Shown: one piece after another, positions 1-9,378 of the stretch
How the letters are laid out: every line of letters begins with the position of its first letter
How positions within the stretch are numbered: position 1 is the first letter of the stretch
NCBI RefSeq assembly: GCF_900187645.1
Contig: NZ_FYEE01000004.1
Coordinates: 372,001 to 436,000 of the forward strand
Reading direction: 5' to 3'
DNA: 64,000 bases
Source of the DNA: Pseudomonas sp. Irchel 3E20
GTDB taxonomy: Bacteria; Pseudomonadota; Gammaproteobacteria; Pseudomonadales; Pseudomonadaceae
Position numbers and translations under genes: made by a program
Notes under the pieces: generated by a model
Database searches by the model: none
Seen by the model: the letters and a program-made list of their open reading frames with translations, nothing else
Told to the model about the DNA's origin: nothing

Positions 1-2977
1 CAGCCATGTCGCCCACGCCGACCACAGTAATGCTGTCTTCCTGGACATTGATGCCGCGCTCGCGGAAGTGGCGCTGCACGCCCACCCATGCGCCCTTGGC
101 GGTGATGCCCATTTTCTTGTGGTCGTAACCCGCCGAGCCGCCCGAGGCAAACGCATCGCCGAGCCAGAAGCCGTAATCGATGGCGATGCCATTGGCGATA
201 TCGGAGAAGGTCGCGGTGCCCTTGTCGGCCGCCACCACCAGGTACGGGTCGTCGTCGTCATGGCGCACGACGTTGACCGGTGGCACCAAGGTGCCGTCCT
301 TGAGGTTATCGGTGATGTCCAACAGGCCCGAGATGAAGATGCGGTAGCAGGCGATGCCTTCGGCCGCAATCTCGTCCCGGCTACCGCCCAAGGGCAGGCG
401 ACGGGGCAGGAAACCGCCCTTGGCGCCCACCGGCACGATAACCGAGTTCTTCACTTGCTGAGCTTTAACCAGGCCCAGGACTTCGGTACGGAAGTCTTCT
501 TCGCGGTCGGACCAGCGCAGGCCGCCACGGGCAACGTTACCAAAGCGCAGGTGCACGCCTTCGACCCGTGGCGAGTAGACGAAGATCTCGAACTTCGGCA
601 CAGGCTTGGGCAGCTCTGGAATGGCATGGGGGTTGAACTTGAAGCTGAAGTAAGACTTGTTCTGGCCCTTGGCGTCGGTCTGGTAGAAGTTGGTACGCAG
701 CGTGGCCTTAATCAGGTCCAGGTAGCGGCGCAGGATACGGTCTTCGTTGAGTACCTGGACATCGTCCAGGGCGGTAAGGATCGCTTGCTCCAGACGCTGC
801 TGCTTGTCATCCAGGTCATCGCCACTGAGCTTGCGCGCCAGGTAGAAACGGGTCTTGAACAACCGGGTCAACTCGCGGGCGATGTCGGTGTGGTTGTTCA
901 GCGTGCTGGCGATGTAACCCAGGTCGAAGCCCAGGCGGATCTGCTTGAGGTAGCGAGCGTAGGCGCGCAGCAGCGCCACATCGCGCCATGGCAGGCCGGC
1001 CGTGAGCACAAGGCGGTTGAAGGCGTCGTTCTCCGCGTCGCCGCGCACGATGTGCACGAAGGCGTCTTGCAGGGTGTCATTGAGCTGCTGGATATCCAGG
1101 TTCAGGCCTTCAGCAGCAGTGAACGCGAAGTCATGGATCCAGAACTCGCGGCCGTTGCTGTGGCGCAGGCGATACGGGAACTCACCCAGCACACGCAGGC
1201 CGAGGTTTTCCAGGATCGGCAGCACGTCCGACAGCGCCAGTGGCGTGTCCGCGTGATACAGCTTGCAGTGCAGCTCCTGCTGGCCGGTGACATGGCCCAG
1301 GGGCTGGTAGAAGCTCATCACCAGCGGGTTTTCCTGGGTCAGGTTCAGCAAGTGCTGCATATCGACCACGGCCGAGTGCGCGGCAAAACGCTCGCGGTAG
1401 CCGGCCGGGAAGCCCTTGGGGAAGTCCGCCAGCACGTTGGTGCCGTGGGCCTCGCCGAAGCTCTCGACCACCAGGCTGGCATAGTCGTCCTGCCAACTGC
1501 GGCAGGCCTGCACCACTTCTTTTTCCAGCAGCACGGGGTCGATATCCAGGCGATTCTTCGGGTCTACCCGCAGGATCAACTGCACACGCGCCAACACCGA
1601 CTCGGAGAAGAAGGTCCAGAACTCGCAATCGCTGGCCTTGAGGCGGTCCATCAGCACTTGCTGGATTTTCTGCCGCACTTCGGTGGAGTAGATGTCGCGC
1701 GGCACGTAGGCCAAGCAGTAGCAGAAACGGCCGTAGGGGTCTTTGCGCAGGAACACGCGGATCTTGTTGCGCTCCTGGATTTGCACGATGGACATCACGG
1801 TGCTGAACAGTTCATCCACCGGGGTCTGGAACAGGTCATCGCGGGGCAGCACTTCGACCACCTGGGCCAGTTCCTTGCCCAGGTGCGCCTTGGCCTGGAA
1901 GCCCGAGCGGCGCTCGATTTCCTCGACCTTGCGGCGGATGTAGGGAATGACCCGCACGCTCTCGCCGTACACCGAGGAGGTGTATAGGCCCATGAAGCGG
2001 CATTCCTTGATGACCTTGCCATCGGCGTCGATCTCGCGGATCGACACGTAGTCGGGGTAGGCCGGGCGGTGTACGCGGCTTGGGTGCGCAGCCTTGGCAA
2101 ACGACAGCGGAGTCGGTTCGCGCAGGTAATTGACGGCGTAGTCTTCGATGCGCAGGTCATCGGCGGTGAGGCCGGCGCGCAACAGTTTGGTCAGGCCCAG
2201 GAACGACGACGGGTCGTATTCGATGTGGCCGCCATCGGCCTCATCGCGCACCACGAACTCTTCATAGCCCAGGAAGGTGAAGTGGTTGCCCACCAACCAT
2301 TCCAGGAAGCTCTTGATCTCGGCTTTTTCATCGCCGTCGATGGCAAAACGGCTGTGGTCCAGACCGGTCAGCAGTTCCTGGACCTTGGCTTTCATCGGCT
2401 CGAAATCGGCCACCGCGACCCGCACTTCGCCCAACACCTGCTCCAGCTCCTTGCTCAACACATTGAGCTCGGCGGCGTTGGCGCAGCGGTCGATTTCCAG
2501 GTACATCAGCGACTCTTGCAGCACGTCGTCGCCCTGGGTGCCCTTGGGCAGGATTTCCAGCAACTCGCCCTTGGCGCCGCGGCGCACGCTCAACACGGTG
2601 GTTTGCAGGGTGTGGATGCTGTAGCCCCGGCGGTTGAGCTCGGTACGCACCGAGTCCACCAGGAACGGCAGGTCGTGGTGCAGCACCTCGACCGCGGTGT
2701 GGGTCGATTGCCAGCCATGGCGCTCGTAATCGGGGTTGTACACGCGCACCTGGGGCTGGGCGTGGTCAAAACGCTCCAGCAGGCGCCAGGCAGACAGGGT
2801 GCAACCGGCCAGGTCGGACATCCGACGCTGGGTCAGTTCATCCAGGGAAATGATGCCGAAAAATTGCTCGGCGAACAGCGCCACTTGTGGCAGTGCCTGT
2901 TCACTGATGTGCTGGGCCAGTGCTGCTTGCAGTTGGTGCTGGAAGTCGGCTTTGCTGGCTGCGGTGAAAAACGCCAT
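1..2977 (-). CDS. gdhB: NAD-specific glutamate dehydrogenase, large type (3' end cut by window)
   Basis: The product oxidises L-glutamate to 2-oxoglutarate with NAD+ and is a cytoplasmic catabolic enzyme of the 180-kDa class (about 1,600 residues). Only the first ~992 residues lie here; the reading frame is still open at base 1. The frame begins MAFFTAASKADFQHQL and contains LPFLVDSVRTELNRRGY, HFTFLGYEEF and RKDPYGRFCYCLAYVPRD, which are typical of this family's N-terminal regulatory part. At the window edge the frame reads SITVVGVGDMA, the start of the conserved catalytic-domain VGVGDMSGDVFGNG motif. Start ATG at 2975-2977 is preceded by GGAG with 8-nt spacing. The divergent + strand gene begins 500 bp away. 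Family identity is secure; the C-terminal part is unseen. Confidence 0.95.
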   Translation of the reverse strand, partial: MAFFTAASKADFQHQLQAALAQHISEQALPQVALFAEQFFGIISLDELTQRRMSDLAGCTLSAWRLLERFDHAQPQVRVYNPDYERHGWQSTHTAVEVLHHDLPFLVDSVRTELNRRGYSIHTLQTTVLSVRRGAKGELLEILPKGTQGDDVLQESLMYLEIDRCANAAELNVLSKELEQVLGEVRVAVADFEPMKAKVQELLTGLDHSRFAIDGDEKAEIKSFLEWLVGNHFTFLGYEEFVVRDEADGGHIEYDPSSFLGLTKLLRAGLTADDLRIEDYAVNYLREPTPLSFAKAAHPSRVHRPAYPDYVSIREIDADGKVIKECRFMGLYTSSVYGESVRVIPYIRRKVEEIERRSGFQAKAHLGKELAQVVEVLPRDDLFQTPVDELFSTVMSIVQIQERNKIRVFLRKDPYGRFCYCLAYVPRDIYSTEVRQKIQQVLMDRLKASDCEFWTFFSESVLARVQLILRVDPKNRLDIDPVLLEKEVVQACRSWQDDYASLVVESFGEAHGTNVLADFPKGFPAGYRERFAAHSAVVDMQHLLNLTQENPLVMSFYQPLGHVTGQQELHCKLYHADTPLALSDVLPILENLGLRVLGEFPYRLRHSNGREFWIHDFAFTAAEGLNLDIQQLNDTLQDAFVHIVRGDAENDAFNRLVLTAGLPWRDVALLRAYARYLKQIRLGFDLGYIASTLNNHTDIARELTRLFKTRFYLARKLSGDDLDDKQQRLEQAILTALDDVQVLNEDRILRRYLDLIKATLRTNFYQTDAKGQNKSYFSFKFNPHAIPELPKPVPKFEIFVYSPRVEGVHLRFGNVARGGLRWSDREEDFRTEVLGLVKAQQVKNSVIVPVGAKGGFLPRRLPLGGSRDEIAAEGIACYRIFISGLLDITDNLKDGTLVPPVNVVRHDDDDPYLVVAADKGTATFSDIANGIAIDYGFWLGDAFASGGSAGYDHKKMGITAKGAWVGVQRHFRERGINVQEDSITVVGVGDMA

Positions 2978-3481
2978 CTGTGGTACTCCGCTTGGGCTTG
3001 TTATTGATGGAAGCGTCGCGTGCAACCCCTTGCGGGGTGAGTCGCCATCCTGGTCCTGATGCTCGGGTAGAGCGTTGCAGGACGGCAGGAGGATGAAGCC
3101 GGACATGACCGCCAGGTCACATCCCCCTTCACGGCAGATGGGCATCTGCAAAAGCGACTGGCGGCGTGCCGCCAATGCCTTTACAGGTGTCCATCCGTTG
3201 CGCAGCTTAACGAGTGCGGCAACGCGCCTGCTTGCGGTGCTGCGACATATTCGGTCACAGGCACGCTGCTCGCCGGGCAGCCCCTGGAACAACCCTAGCA
3301 GTCACGTAGGAAAACACTGGTTTTAACGAATGAATCGCACCCAGCAAGCGCATGAAATGACCGACACCCAGCCTGCCGCCCATAAAGCGTCCCGCCAACA
3401 CAAGCCAGCAGAAATTCCCCGAGGCTGGCAGAATCGCACCCTGCCCGCTCACACGCCGCTCTTGGAGCCAGGAATCCCTCT
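2978..3481. other. gap between gdhB and the 3482 gene
   Basis: About 500 bp hold no convincing gene. It contains small inverted repeats: ACCCC-TTGC-GGGGT near 3020-3037, TGACC-GCCA-GGTCA at 3106-3119, and TGGCGGC-GT-GCCGCCA at 3159-3174. The region should carry the gdhB promoter and that of the rightward gene, but I cannot pick confident -35/-10 pairs. The open frame at 3075-3326 (+) has no ribosome binding site or recognisable product. Confidence 0.4.
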
Positions 3482-3838
3482 ATGCAAATGACCACCGCCC
3501 ACCTGATCGCCAACCCGTGCGACGACGAAGAAGACAACATGGCCATGCTGTGCTGCCACAGCAACCAGGGCGACATGTTCCTGATGACCCGCTACCCCGA
3601 CGAAGACGAACTGGAAATCACCCTAGACGGCGAACCTTCAACCCTTGAAGGCGTCAAGGTCACCCTCAGCCCCACTCACCTGCTGATCGAAATCGCCGCA
3701 GGCGACAACGACGCCCTCAATGGCGACGATCATCTGGAAATTCACCACAGCACCGCCGCCGGCGACTTGGCAGAAGTGGAACTGACTTTGCAAAACATCC
3801 TCAAGGGCACAGGGACCTACATTAGCCAACTGGCGTAA
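3482..3838 (+). CDS. small acidic protein of unknown function
   Basis: A 118-residue protein that I do not recognise. It is strongly acidic (for example NPCDDEEDN, YPDEDELEITLDGEP) with no signal peptide or membrane segment, so it is probably cytoplasmic. The alternating hydrophobic/acidic pattern (LEITL, VKVTLS, LLIEIAAG, VELTLQNIL) suggests a compact beta-rich fold. A GGAG/AGGA stretch at 3464-3472 serves either ATG at 3482 or the second Met at 3488. It lies 20 bp upstream of the amidohydrolase gene and may be cotranscribed with it. Coding is supported by GC-rich third positions and the ribosome binding site. Confidence 0.7.
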   Translation: MQMTTAHLIANPCDDEEDNMAMLCCHSNQGDMFLMTRYPDEDELEITLDGEPSTLEGVKVTLSPTHLLIEIAAGDNDALNGDDHLEIHHSTAAGDLAEVELTLQNILKGTGTYISQLA

Positions 3839-3858
3839 ACCCGAATGCGGAGATTGCC

Positions 3859-4611
3859 ATGGCTTCGCCGATTTTCGATGCTCATTGCCACATTATCGAC
3901 CCCAACTACCCACTGATCGCCAACCAGGGCTTTTTGCCTGACGCCTTCACGGTGGACGACTACCGAGCACAGGCCGGGCCCCTCGGGATGGTGGGCGGTG
4001 CCGTGGTGTCCGGCTCCTTCCAGGGCTTCGACCAACGCTACCTGCTCGCCGCCCTGCAACGCCTGGGGCCCGGGTTTGTCGGCGTCACCCAGTTGCCCGA
4101 GGACGTCAGCGATGCGCAACTGCTGGCGCTCGATGCCGCAGGCGTGCGCGCCTTGCGCTTTAACCTCAAACGCGGCGGTTCGGCGCCACTGGAGCAATTG
4201 GAGGCCATGGCCTTGCGGGTGCATGCCAACCTGGGCTGGCATGTGGAGCTGTATGTCGATGCGCGGGAGCTGCCCGACCTGGAAACGCGCCTGCTGCGCC
4301 TACCGGCCGTGAGTATCGACCACCTGGGCCTGAGCCACGCGGGCTTGCCCAGTGTGCTGCGCCTGGCCGAGCAAGGTGTGCGCATCAAGGCCTGCGGCTT
4401 TGGCCGGGTGGATTTCGCCGTGGCACCGGTGCTGCAACACATCCACCGCGCCAACCCCCATGCCTTGATGTTCGGCAGCGACCTGCCCTCCACCCGCGCG
4501 CCACGCGCCTTTGAAGCCGGGGACATTGCCCTGCTGGCCGACGCCCTGGGCGAAGACGGCGCCCGCATGGCGCTGTGGGACAATGCGCGGCGTTTTTACC
4601 GCTTGGGCTGA
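3859..4611 (+). CDS. LigI-like metal-dependent amidohydrolase
   Basis: A 250-residue TIM-barrel hydrolase of the Amidohydro_2 family. The N-terminus FDAHCHIIDPNYP carries the metal-binding H-x-H of strand 1. The middle has IDHLGLSH, and the C-terminal motif LMFGSDLPSTRAPRAF supplies the conserved catalytic Asp. The family includes 2-pyrone-4,6-dicarboxylate lactonase and related hydrolases of small carboxylates and lactones; the substrate here is unknown. No signal peptide is present. GGAG at 3847-3850 is placed well for ATG 3859. It follows the acidic-protein gene by 20 bp and precedes REP DNA, so it probably ends a two-gene transcript. It occupies the place where mexT commonly sits upstream of mexE. 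Confidence 0.85.
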   Translation: MASPIFDAHCHIIDPNYPLIANQGFLPDAFTVDDYRAQAGPLGMVGGAVVSGSFQGFDQRYLLAALQRLGPGFVGVTQLPEDVSDAQLLALDAAGVRALRFNLKRGGSAPLEQLEAMALRVHANLGWHVELYVDARELPDLETRLLRLPAVSIDHLGLSHAGLPSVLRLAEQGVRIKACGFGRVDFAVAPVLQHIHRANPHALMFGSDLPSTRAPRAFEAGDIALLADALGEDGARMALWDNARRFYRLG

Positions 4612-4620
4612 CTGAGAAAA

Positions 4621-4708
4621 CTATCGCGAGCCGGCTCGCACAGTTGAACGGTGGTGCGGATGGGATGTTCGTTTTTCCTCTGTGTGCGAGCCTGCTCGCG
4701 ATGGCGGC
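4621..4708. repeat. REP pair
   Basis: Two fluorescens-type REP units in inverted orientation: ctatcgcgagccggctcgca at 4621-4640 and tgcgagcctgctcgcgatgg starting at 4685, separated by about 45 bp. They lie directly after the amidohydrolase stop codon and may end or stabilise that transcript. Confidence 0.8.
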
Positions 4709-4772
4709 ACGCAGTGGCGATGACGAATAGTCGGGGTAAGACTGTTGCTGCCACAGAGGCAGGCCCCCAACC

Positions 4773-4849
4773 ATCAACGATATTGATAGCCGCCTAACGA
4801 ACCCCCCGTCCCAGAGGGCTATGGCGCGGCTTATATCATTGCGGATGAT
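4773..4849 (+). promoter_or_regulatory. two LysR-type palindromes upstream of mexE
   Basis: ATCAA-CGATA-TTGAT (4773-4787) and ATCAT-TGCGG-ATGAT (4835-4849) both have 5-bp arms around a 5-bp centre and fit the T-N11-A rule of LysR-family operators. Their centres are 62 bp apart, and the second lies 84 bp before the mexE start. In P. aeruginosa mexEF-oprN is activated by the LysR protein MexT through a nod-box-like site, so these are the likely regulator sites. No LysR gene is adjacent here. Assignment to MexT is inference. Confidence 0.55.
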
Positions 4850-4932
4850 AGTTACCTTCGCCTCATTCGATTCGTGACTTGCACCCGCGCCACGCATCAT
4901 CCGCCCATCTCACTACATTGGCGGATGCATCC

Positions 4933-6183
4933 ATGGAACAGTCACTCAAACATTTGCGCTATCCCCTCGCCGCGTTGGCGGTGCTGGTGATGAGCGCATG
5001 CGGCAAGGCCCCGGAGACGGCCGCCAATATGCCTGCCACCAAAGTCAGCGTGGCCAAGGTGCTGGAACAACCGGTCAACGAGTGGGACGAGTTCACCGGC
5101 CGCCTCGAAGCCCCAGAAACCGTAGAGATCCGCCCGCGCGTGTCGGGCCAGATCGACCAGGTGGCGTTCACCGAAGGCGCCCTGGTGAAAAAGGGCGACG
5201 TGTTGTTCCAGATCGACCCCCGGCCATTCCAGGCCCAGGTGCGGCGCCTCGAAGCCCAGCTGCAACAGGCCCGCGCCAGCGCCAACCGCAGCGAAAACGA
5301 AGCCCAGCGCGGCGAGCGCCTGCGCACCAACAACGCGATTTCCGCTGAACTGGCCGACTCGCGCACCAGCGCCGCCCAGGAAGCCCGGGCCGGTGTGGCA
5401 GCCATCCAGGCCGAACTGGACCTGGCCAAGCTCAACCTGAGTTTCACCCGCGTCACCTCGCCCATCAGTGGCCGCGTCAGCCGTGCCCAGATTACCGCCG
5501 GCAACCTGGTCAGCGCCGACACCACGGCCCTGACCAGCGTGGTGTCCACCGACAAGGTCTACGCCTACTTCGACGCCGACGAGCGCGTGTACCTCAAGTA
5601 CACCGAGCTGGCGCGCCAGGGCCAACGCGGCCAGACCACCCCGGTGTACCTGGGCCTGTCCAACGAAGACGGCCACCCGCACCTGGGCCAGATGAACTTC
5701 GTCGACAACCAGGTCAACCCCAAAACCGGCACCATCCGTGGCCGCGCGGTGTTCGACAACCGTGACAGCAGCTACACCCCAGGCCTGTATGCGCGCCTGA
5801 AACTGGTGGGCAGCGGCACCTATTCGGCGGTGCTCATCAGCGACGAAGCCGTGGGTACTGACCTGGGCAAGAAGTTCGTGCTGGTGATGGACGGCGACAA
5901 GTCCACTTACCGCGCCGTGGAACTGGGGCCCAAGATCGAAGGCCTGCGCATCGTGCGCAGCGGCCTGAGCAAGGACGACACCATCATCGTCAAGGGCCTG
6001 CAACGGGTACGCCCCGGTGCGCCGGTGGCGCCCGAGGTCATTCCCATGGCCGACCAGGCCACCCTCGCCGCTCTGGCACAACAACGACAAGCGCTTGAAG
6101 CCAGCAACCTGCCGCAGGTCACCCCTGCCAAGGCTGCGCCAGGCTCGGCGGTAAAACTGGCCGCTGCCACGCCACGCGGTTAA
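4933..6183 (+). CDS. mexE: RND efflux periplasmic adaptor lipoprotein
   Basis: A membrane-fusion protein of 416 residues that links the inner-membrane pump MexF to the outer-membrane channel OprN. The start is placed at ATG 4933 (MEQSLKHLRYP) because it gives a proper lipoprotein signal with lipobox VMSAC, acylated at Cys23; an in-frame ATG at 4879 would bury the signal. Sequence features are the lipoyl half-motifs (RPRVSGQI, LVKKGDVLFQIDPRPF), an alpha-helical hairpin around residues 105-165 (QLQQARASANRSENEAQ), and the beta-barrel motif SPISGRVSRAQITAGNLV. The match to P. aeruginosa MexE as I recall it is very close. mexF starts 15 bp downstream. Expected exports are chloramphenicol, fluoroquinolones, trimethoprim and quinolone-signal precursors. 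Confidence 0.93.
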   Translation: MEQSLKHLRYPLAALAVLVMSACGKAPETAANMPATKVSVAKVLEQPVNEWDEFTGRLEAPETVEIRPRVSGQIDQVAFTEGALVKKGDVLFQIDPRPFQAQVRRLEAQLQQARASANRSENEAQRGERLRTNNAISAELADSRTSAAQEARAGVAAIQAELDLAKLNLSFTRVTSPISGRVSRAQITAGNLVSADTTALTSVVSTDKVYAYFDADERVYLKYTELARQGQRGQTTPVYLGLSNEDGHPHLGQMNFVDNQVNPKTGTIRGRAVFDNRDSSYTPGLYARLKLVGSGTYSAVLISDEAVGTDLGKKFVLVMDGDKSTYRAVELGPKIEGLRIVRSGLSKDDTIIVKGLQRVRPGAPVAPEVIPMADQATLAALAQQRQALEASNLPQVTPAKAAPGSAVKLAAATPRG

Positions 6184-6198
6184 GGGACGACACTTGCG

Positions 6199-9100
6199 AT
6201 GAATTTTTCCCAGTTCTTTATTTCCCGGCCGATCTTTGCCGCAGTGCTATCGCTGCTGATCCTGATCGCCGGTGCAATCTCGCTGTTCCAACTGCCCATC
6301 AGCGAATACCCGGAAGTCGTGCCGCCCACCGTGGTAGTGCGCGCCAACTTCCCCGGCGCCAACCCCAAGGTCATCGGCGAAACCGTGGCCGCGCCTCTGG
6401 AACAGGCGATCACCGGGGTGGAGAACATGCTGTACATGTCCTCCCAGTCCACCGCTGACGGCAAGATCACCCTGACCATCACCTTCGCCCTGGGCACCGA
6501 CCTGGACAACGCCCAGGTGCAGGTGCAAAACCGCGTGACCCGCACCCAGCCCAAGCTACCCGAAGAGGTGACGCGCATCGGGATCACGGTGGACAAGGCC
6601 TCACCCGACCTGACCATGGTCGTGCACTTGACCTCGCCGGATAAACGCTACGACATGCTCTACCTGTCCAACTACGCCTTGCTCAACATCAAGGACGAGT
6701 TGGCGCGCCTCGATGGTATCGGTGACGTGCAGTTGTTCGGCATGGGCGACTACTCCCTGCGGGTGTGGCTCGATCCGAACAAAACCGCCTCGCGCAACCT
6801 CACCGCCACCGACGTGGTCAACGCCATCCGCGAGCAGAACCGCCAGGTTGCCGCCGGCGCCCTGGGCGCGCCACCCGCGCCGAGCGCCAGCAGTTTCCAA
6901 CTGTCGGTCAACACCCAGGGGCGCCTGGTCACCGAGGAAGAGTTCGAGAACATCATCATTCGCGCCGGCGACGACGGTGAAATCACTCGCCTCAAAGACA
7001 TCGCCCGCATCGAACTGGGCTCCAGCCAATACGCCCTGCGCTCGCTGCTCAACAACCAACCGGCGGTGGCGATCCCGATCTTCCAGCGCCCGGGCTCCAA
7101 CGCCATCGAGATCTCCAACGACGTTCGGGCAAAAATGGCCGAACTCAAAAAAGATTTCCCCGAAGGCATGGACTTCAGCATCGTCTATGACCCGACGATC
7201 TTCGTGCGCGGCTCCATCGAAGCAGTGGTGCACACCCTGTTCGAGGCCCTGATTCTGGTGGTGCTGGTCGTCATTTTGTTCCTGCAAACCTGGCGCGCCT
7301 CGATCATCCCCCTGGCCGCCGTGCCAGTGTCGTTGATCGGTACCTTTGCCGTGATGCACATGTTCGGCTTCTCCCTCAACGCCCTGTCGCTGTTCGGCCT
7401 GGTGCTGGCCATCGGCATCGTGGTCGATGACGCCATCGTGGTGGTGGAGAACGTCGAACGTAACATCGGCCTGGGGCTCAGCCCGGTAGACGCCACCAAG
7501 CGGGCGATGCGCGAAGTGACCGGGCCGATCATCGCCACGGCGCTGGTGCTGTGTGCGGTGTTCATTCCAGCGGCCTTCATCAGTGGCCTGACCGGGCAGT
7601 TCTATAAACAGTTCGCCTTGACCATCGCCATTTCGACGGTGATCTCGGCCTTCAACTCCCTGACCCTGTCCCCGGCCCTGGCGGCGGTGTTGCTCAAACC
7701 CCATGACGCGCCCAAAGACCGTTTCTCCAAGGTTCTGGACCGTTTGTTCGGCGGCTGGTTGTTCCGCCCGTTCAACCGTTTCTTCGACCGCGCCAGCCAT
7801 GGCTATGTCGGCACCGTGACCCGAGTCATCCGCAGCAGCGGCATTGCCCTGGTGCTGTACGCCGGGCTGATGGTGCTGACCTTCTTCGGTTTCTCCAGCA
7901 CCCCCACCGGTTTCGTGCCGCCCCAGGACAAGCAATACCTGGTGGCCTTCGCCCAACTGCCGGATGCCGCGAGCCTGGACCGCACCGAAGACGTCATCAA
8001 GCGCATGTCCGAGCTGGCCCTCAAGCAGCCTGGCGTGGAAAGCTCGGTGGCCTTCCCCGGCCTGTCGATCAACGGTTTCACCAACAGCCCGAACAACGGC
8101 ATCGTCTTCGTCATCTTGAAGCCATTCGATGAGCGCAAGGACCCGAGCATGTCGGCCGGTGCCATTGCCGGCGCCCTGAATGCCCAGTACGCGGACATCC
8201 AGGAAGCCTACATGGCGATCTTCCCACCGCCGCCGGTACAGGGCCTGGGCACCATCGGCGGGTTCCGCCTGCAAGTCGAAGACCGCGCGGGCCTGGGTTA
8301 TGAGGAACTGTACAAAGAAGTGCAGAACGTCATCGCCAAGAGCCACAACGTGCCGGAGTTGGCCGGGTTGTTCACCAGCTACCAGGTCAACGTGCCCCAG
8401 GTCGATGCCGCCATCGACCGCGACAAGGCCAAGACCCACGGCGTGGCCATCACCGACATCTTCGACACCCTGCAGGTTTACCTCGGCTCGCTGTACGCCA
8501 ACGACTTCAACCGTTTTGGCCGCACCTACCAGGTCAACGTCCAGGCCGAGCAGCAGTTCCGCCTCGAACCTGAGCAGATCGGCCAGTTGAAAGTGCGCAA
8601 CAACAAAGGCGAGATGATCCCGCTGGCGACCTTCATCAAGGTCAGCGACACCGCAGGGCCGGACCGCGTGATGCACTACAACGGCTTTGTCACCGCCGAA
8701 ATCAACGGCGCGGCAGCCCCCGGCTACAGCTCCGGCCAGGCCGAGGCGGCCATCGAAAAACTGCTCAAGGAAGAACTGCCCAACGGCATGACCTACGAAT
8801 GGACCGAGCTGACTTACCAGCAGATCCTCTCGGGCAACACGGCGCTGTTCGTCTTCCCGCTCTGCGTGCTGCTGGCGTTCCTCGTGCTCGCGGCCCAGTA
8901 CGAGAGCTGGAGCCTGCCGCTGGCGGTGATCCTGATCGTGCCCATGACCCTGTTGTCGGCCATCGCCGGGGTCATTGCCTGGGGCGGTGACAACAACATC
9001 TTCACCCAGATCGGCCTGATCGTACTGGTGGGCCTGGCGTGTAAGAACGCGATCCTGATCGTCGAGTTCGCCAAGGACAAGCAAGAGGAAGGCATGGACG

Positions 9101-9378
9101 CCTTGAGCGCGGTGCTCGAAGCCTGCCGCCTGCGGCTGCGGCCGATCCTGATGACCTCGTTCGCCTTCATCATGGGCGTGGTGCCCCTGGTCTTCTCCAG
9201 CGGCGCGGGGGCGGAAATGCGCCACGCCATGGGTGTAGCCGTGTTCTCCGGGATGCTCGGGGTGACCTTCTTCGGCCTGCTGCTGACCCCGGTGTTCTAC
9301 GTACTGATCCGTAATTTCGTGGAGCGCAGCGAAGCACGCAAAGCGGCCAAGGCCCTGATACTGGAGGCACGCCCATGA
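6199..9378 (+). CDS. mexF: RND multidrug efflux permease
   Basis: A proton-driven inner-membrane pump of 1,059 residues, near the usual MexF length of 1,062. It starts MNFSQFFISRPIFAAVLS and has the duplicated RND layout: TM1, a large periplasmic loop, TM2-6, TM7, a second loop and TM8-12. TM4 carries the paired aspartates of the proton relay in GIVVDDAIVVVENVERN, and the porter-domain motif NPKVIGETVAAPLEQAITG is clear. It is the middle gene of mexEF-oprN; its stop overlaps the oprN start by ATGA, so translation is coupled. No frameshift is seen, so the pump should be intact. Confidence 0.96.
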   Translation: MNFSQFFISRPIFAAVLSLLILIAGAISLFQLPISEYPEVVPPTVVVRANFPGANPKVIGETVAAPLEQAITGVENMLYMSSQSTADGKITLTITFALGTDLDNAQVQVQNRVTRTQPKLPEEVTRIGITVDKASPDLTMVVHLTSPDKRYDMLYLSNYALLNIKDELARLDGIGDVQLFGMGDYSLRVWLDPNKTASRNLTATDVVNAIREQNRQVAAGALGAPPAPSASSFQLSVNTQGRLVTEEEFENIIIRAGDDGEITRLKDIARIELGSSQYALRSLLNNQPAVAIPIFQRPGSNAIEISNDVRAKMAELKKDFPEGMDFSIVYDPTIFVRGSIEAVVHTLFEALILVVLVVILFLQTWRASIIPLAAVPVSLIGTFAVMHMFGFSLNALSLFGLVLAIGIVVDDAIVVVENVERNIGLGLSPVDATKRAMREVTGPIIATALVLCAVFIPAAFISGLTGQFYKQFALTIAISTVISAFNSLTLSPALAAVLLKPHDAPKDRFSKVLDRLFGGWLFRPFNRFFDRASHGYVGTVTRVIRSSGIALVLYAGLMVLTFFGFSSTPTGFVPPQDKQYLVAFAQLPDAASLDRTEDVIKRMSELALKQPGVESSVAFPGLSINGFTNSPNNGIVFVILKPFDERKDPSMSAGAIAGALNAQYADIQEAYMAIFPPPPVQGLGTIGGFRLQVEDRAGLGYEELYKEVQNVIAKSHNVPELAGLFTSYQVNVPQVDAAIDRDKAKTHGVAITDIFDTLQVYLGSLYANDFNRFGRTYQVNVQAEQQFRLEPEQIGQLKVRNNKGEMIPLATFIKVSDTAGPDRVMHYNGFVTAEINGAAAPGYSSGQAEAAIEKLLKEELPNGMTYEWTELTYQQILSGNTALFVFPLCVLLAFLVLAAQYESWSLPLAVILIVPMTLLSAIAGVIAWGGDNNIFTQIGLIVLVGLACKNAILIVEFAKDKQEEGMDALSAVLEACRLRLRPILMTSFAFIMGVVPLVFSSGAGAEMRHAMGVAVFSGMLGVTFFGLLLTPVFYVLIRNFVERSEARKAAKALILEARP

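Noticed and set aside
68..1987. Long + strand open frame (639 codons) opposite gdhB
   Set aside because: It is the antisense shadow of a high-GC gene: the - strand frame gives recognisable glutamate dehydrogenase motifs, while this one gives His/Val/Gln-rich nonsense with no start signal.
3075..3326. 83-codon + strand frame before the 3482 gene
   Set aside because: No ribosome binding site and no conserved or structured product; it overlaps the probable promoter region.
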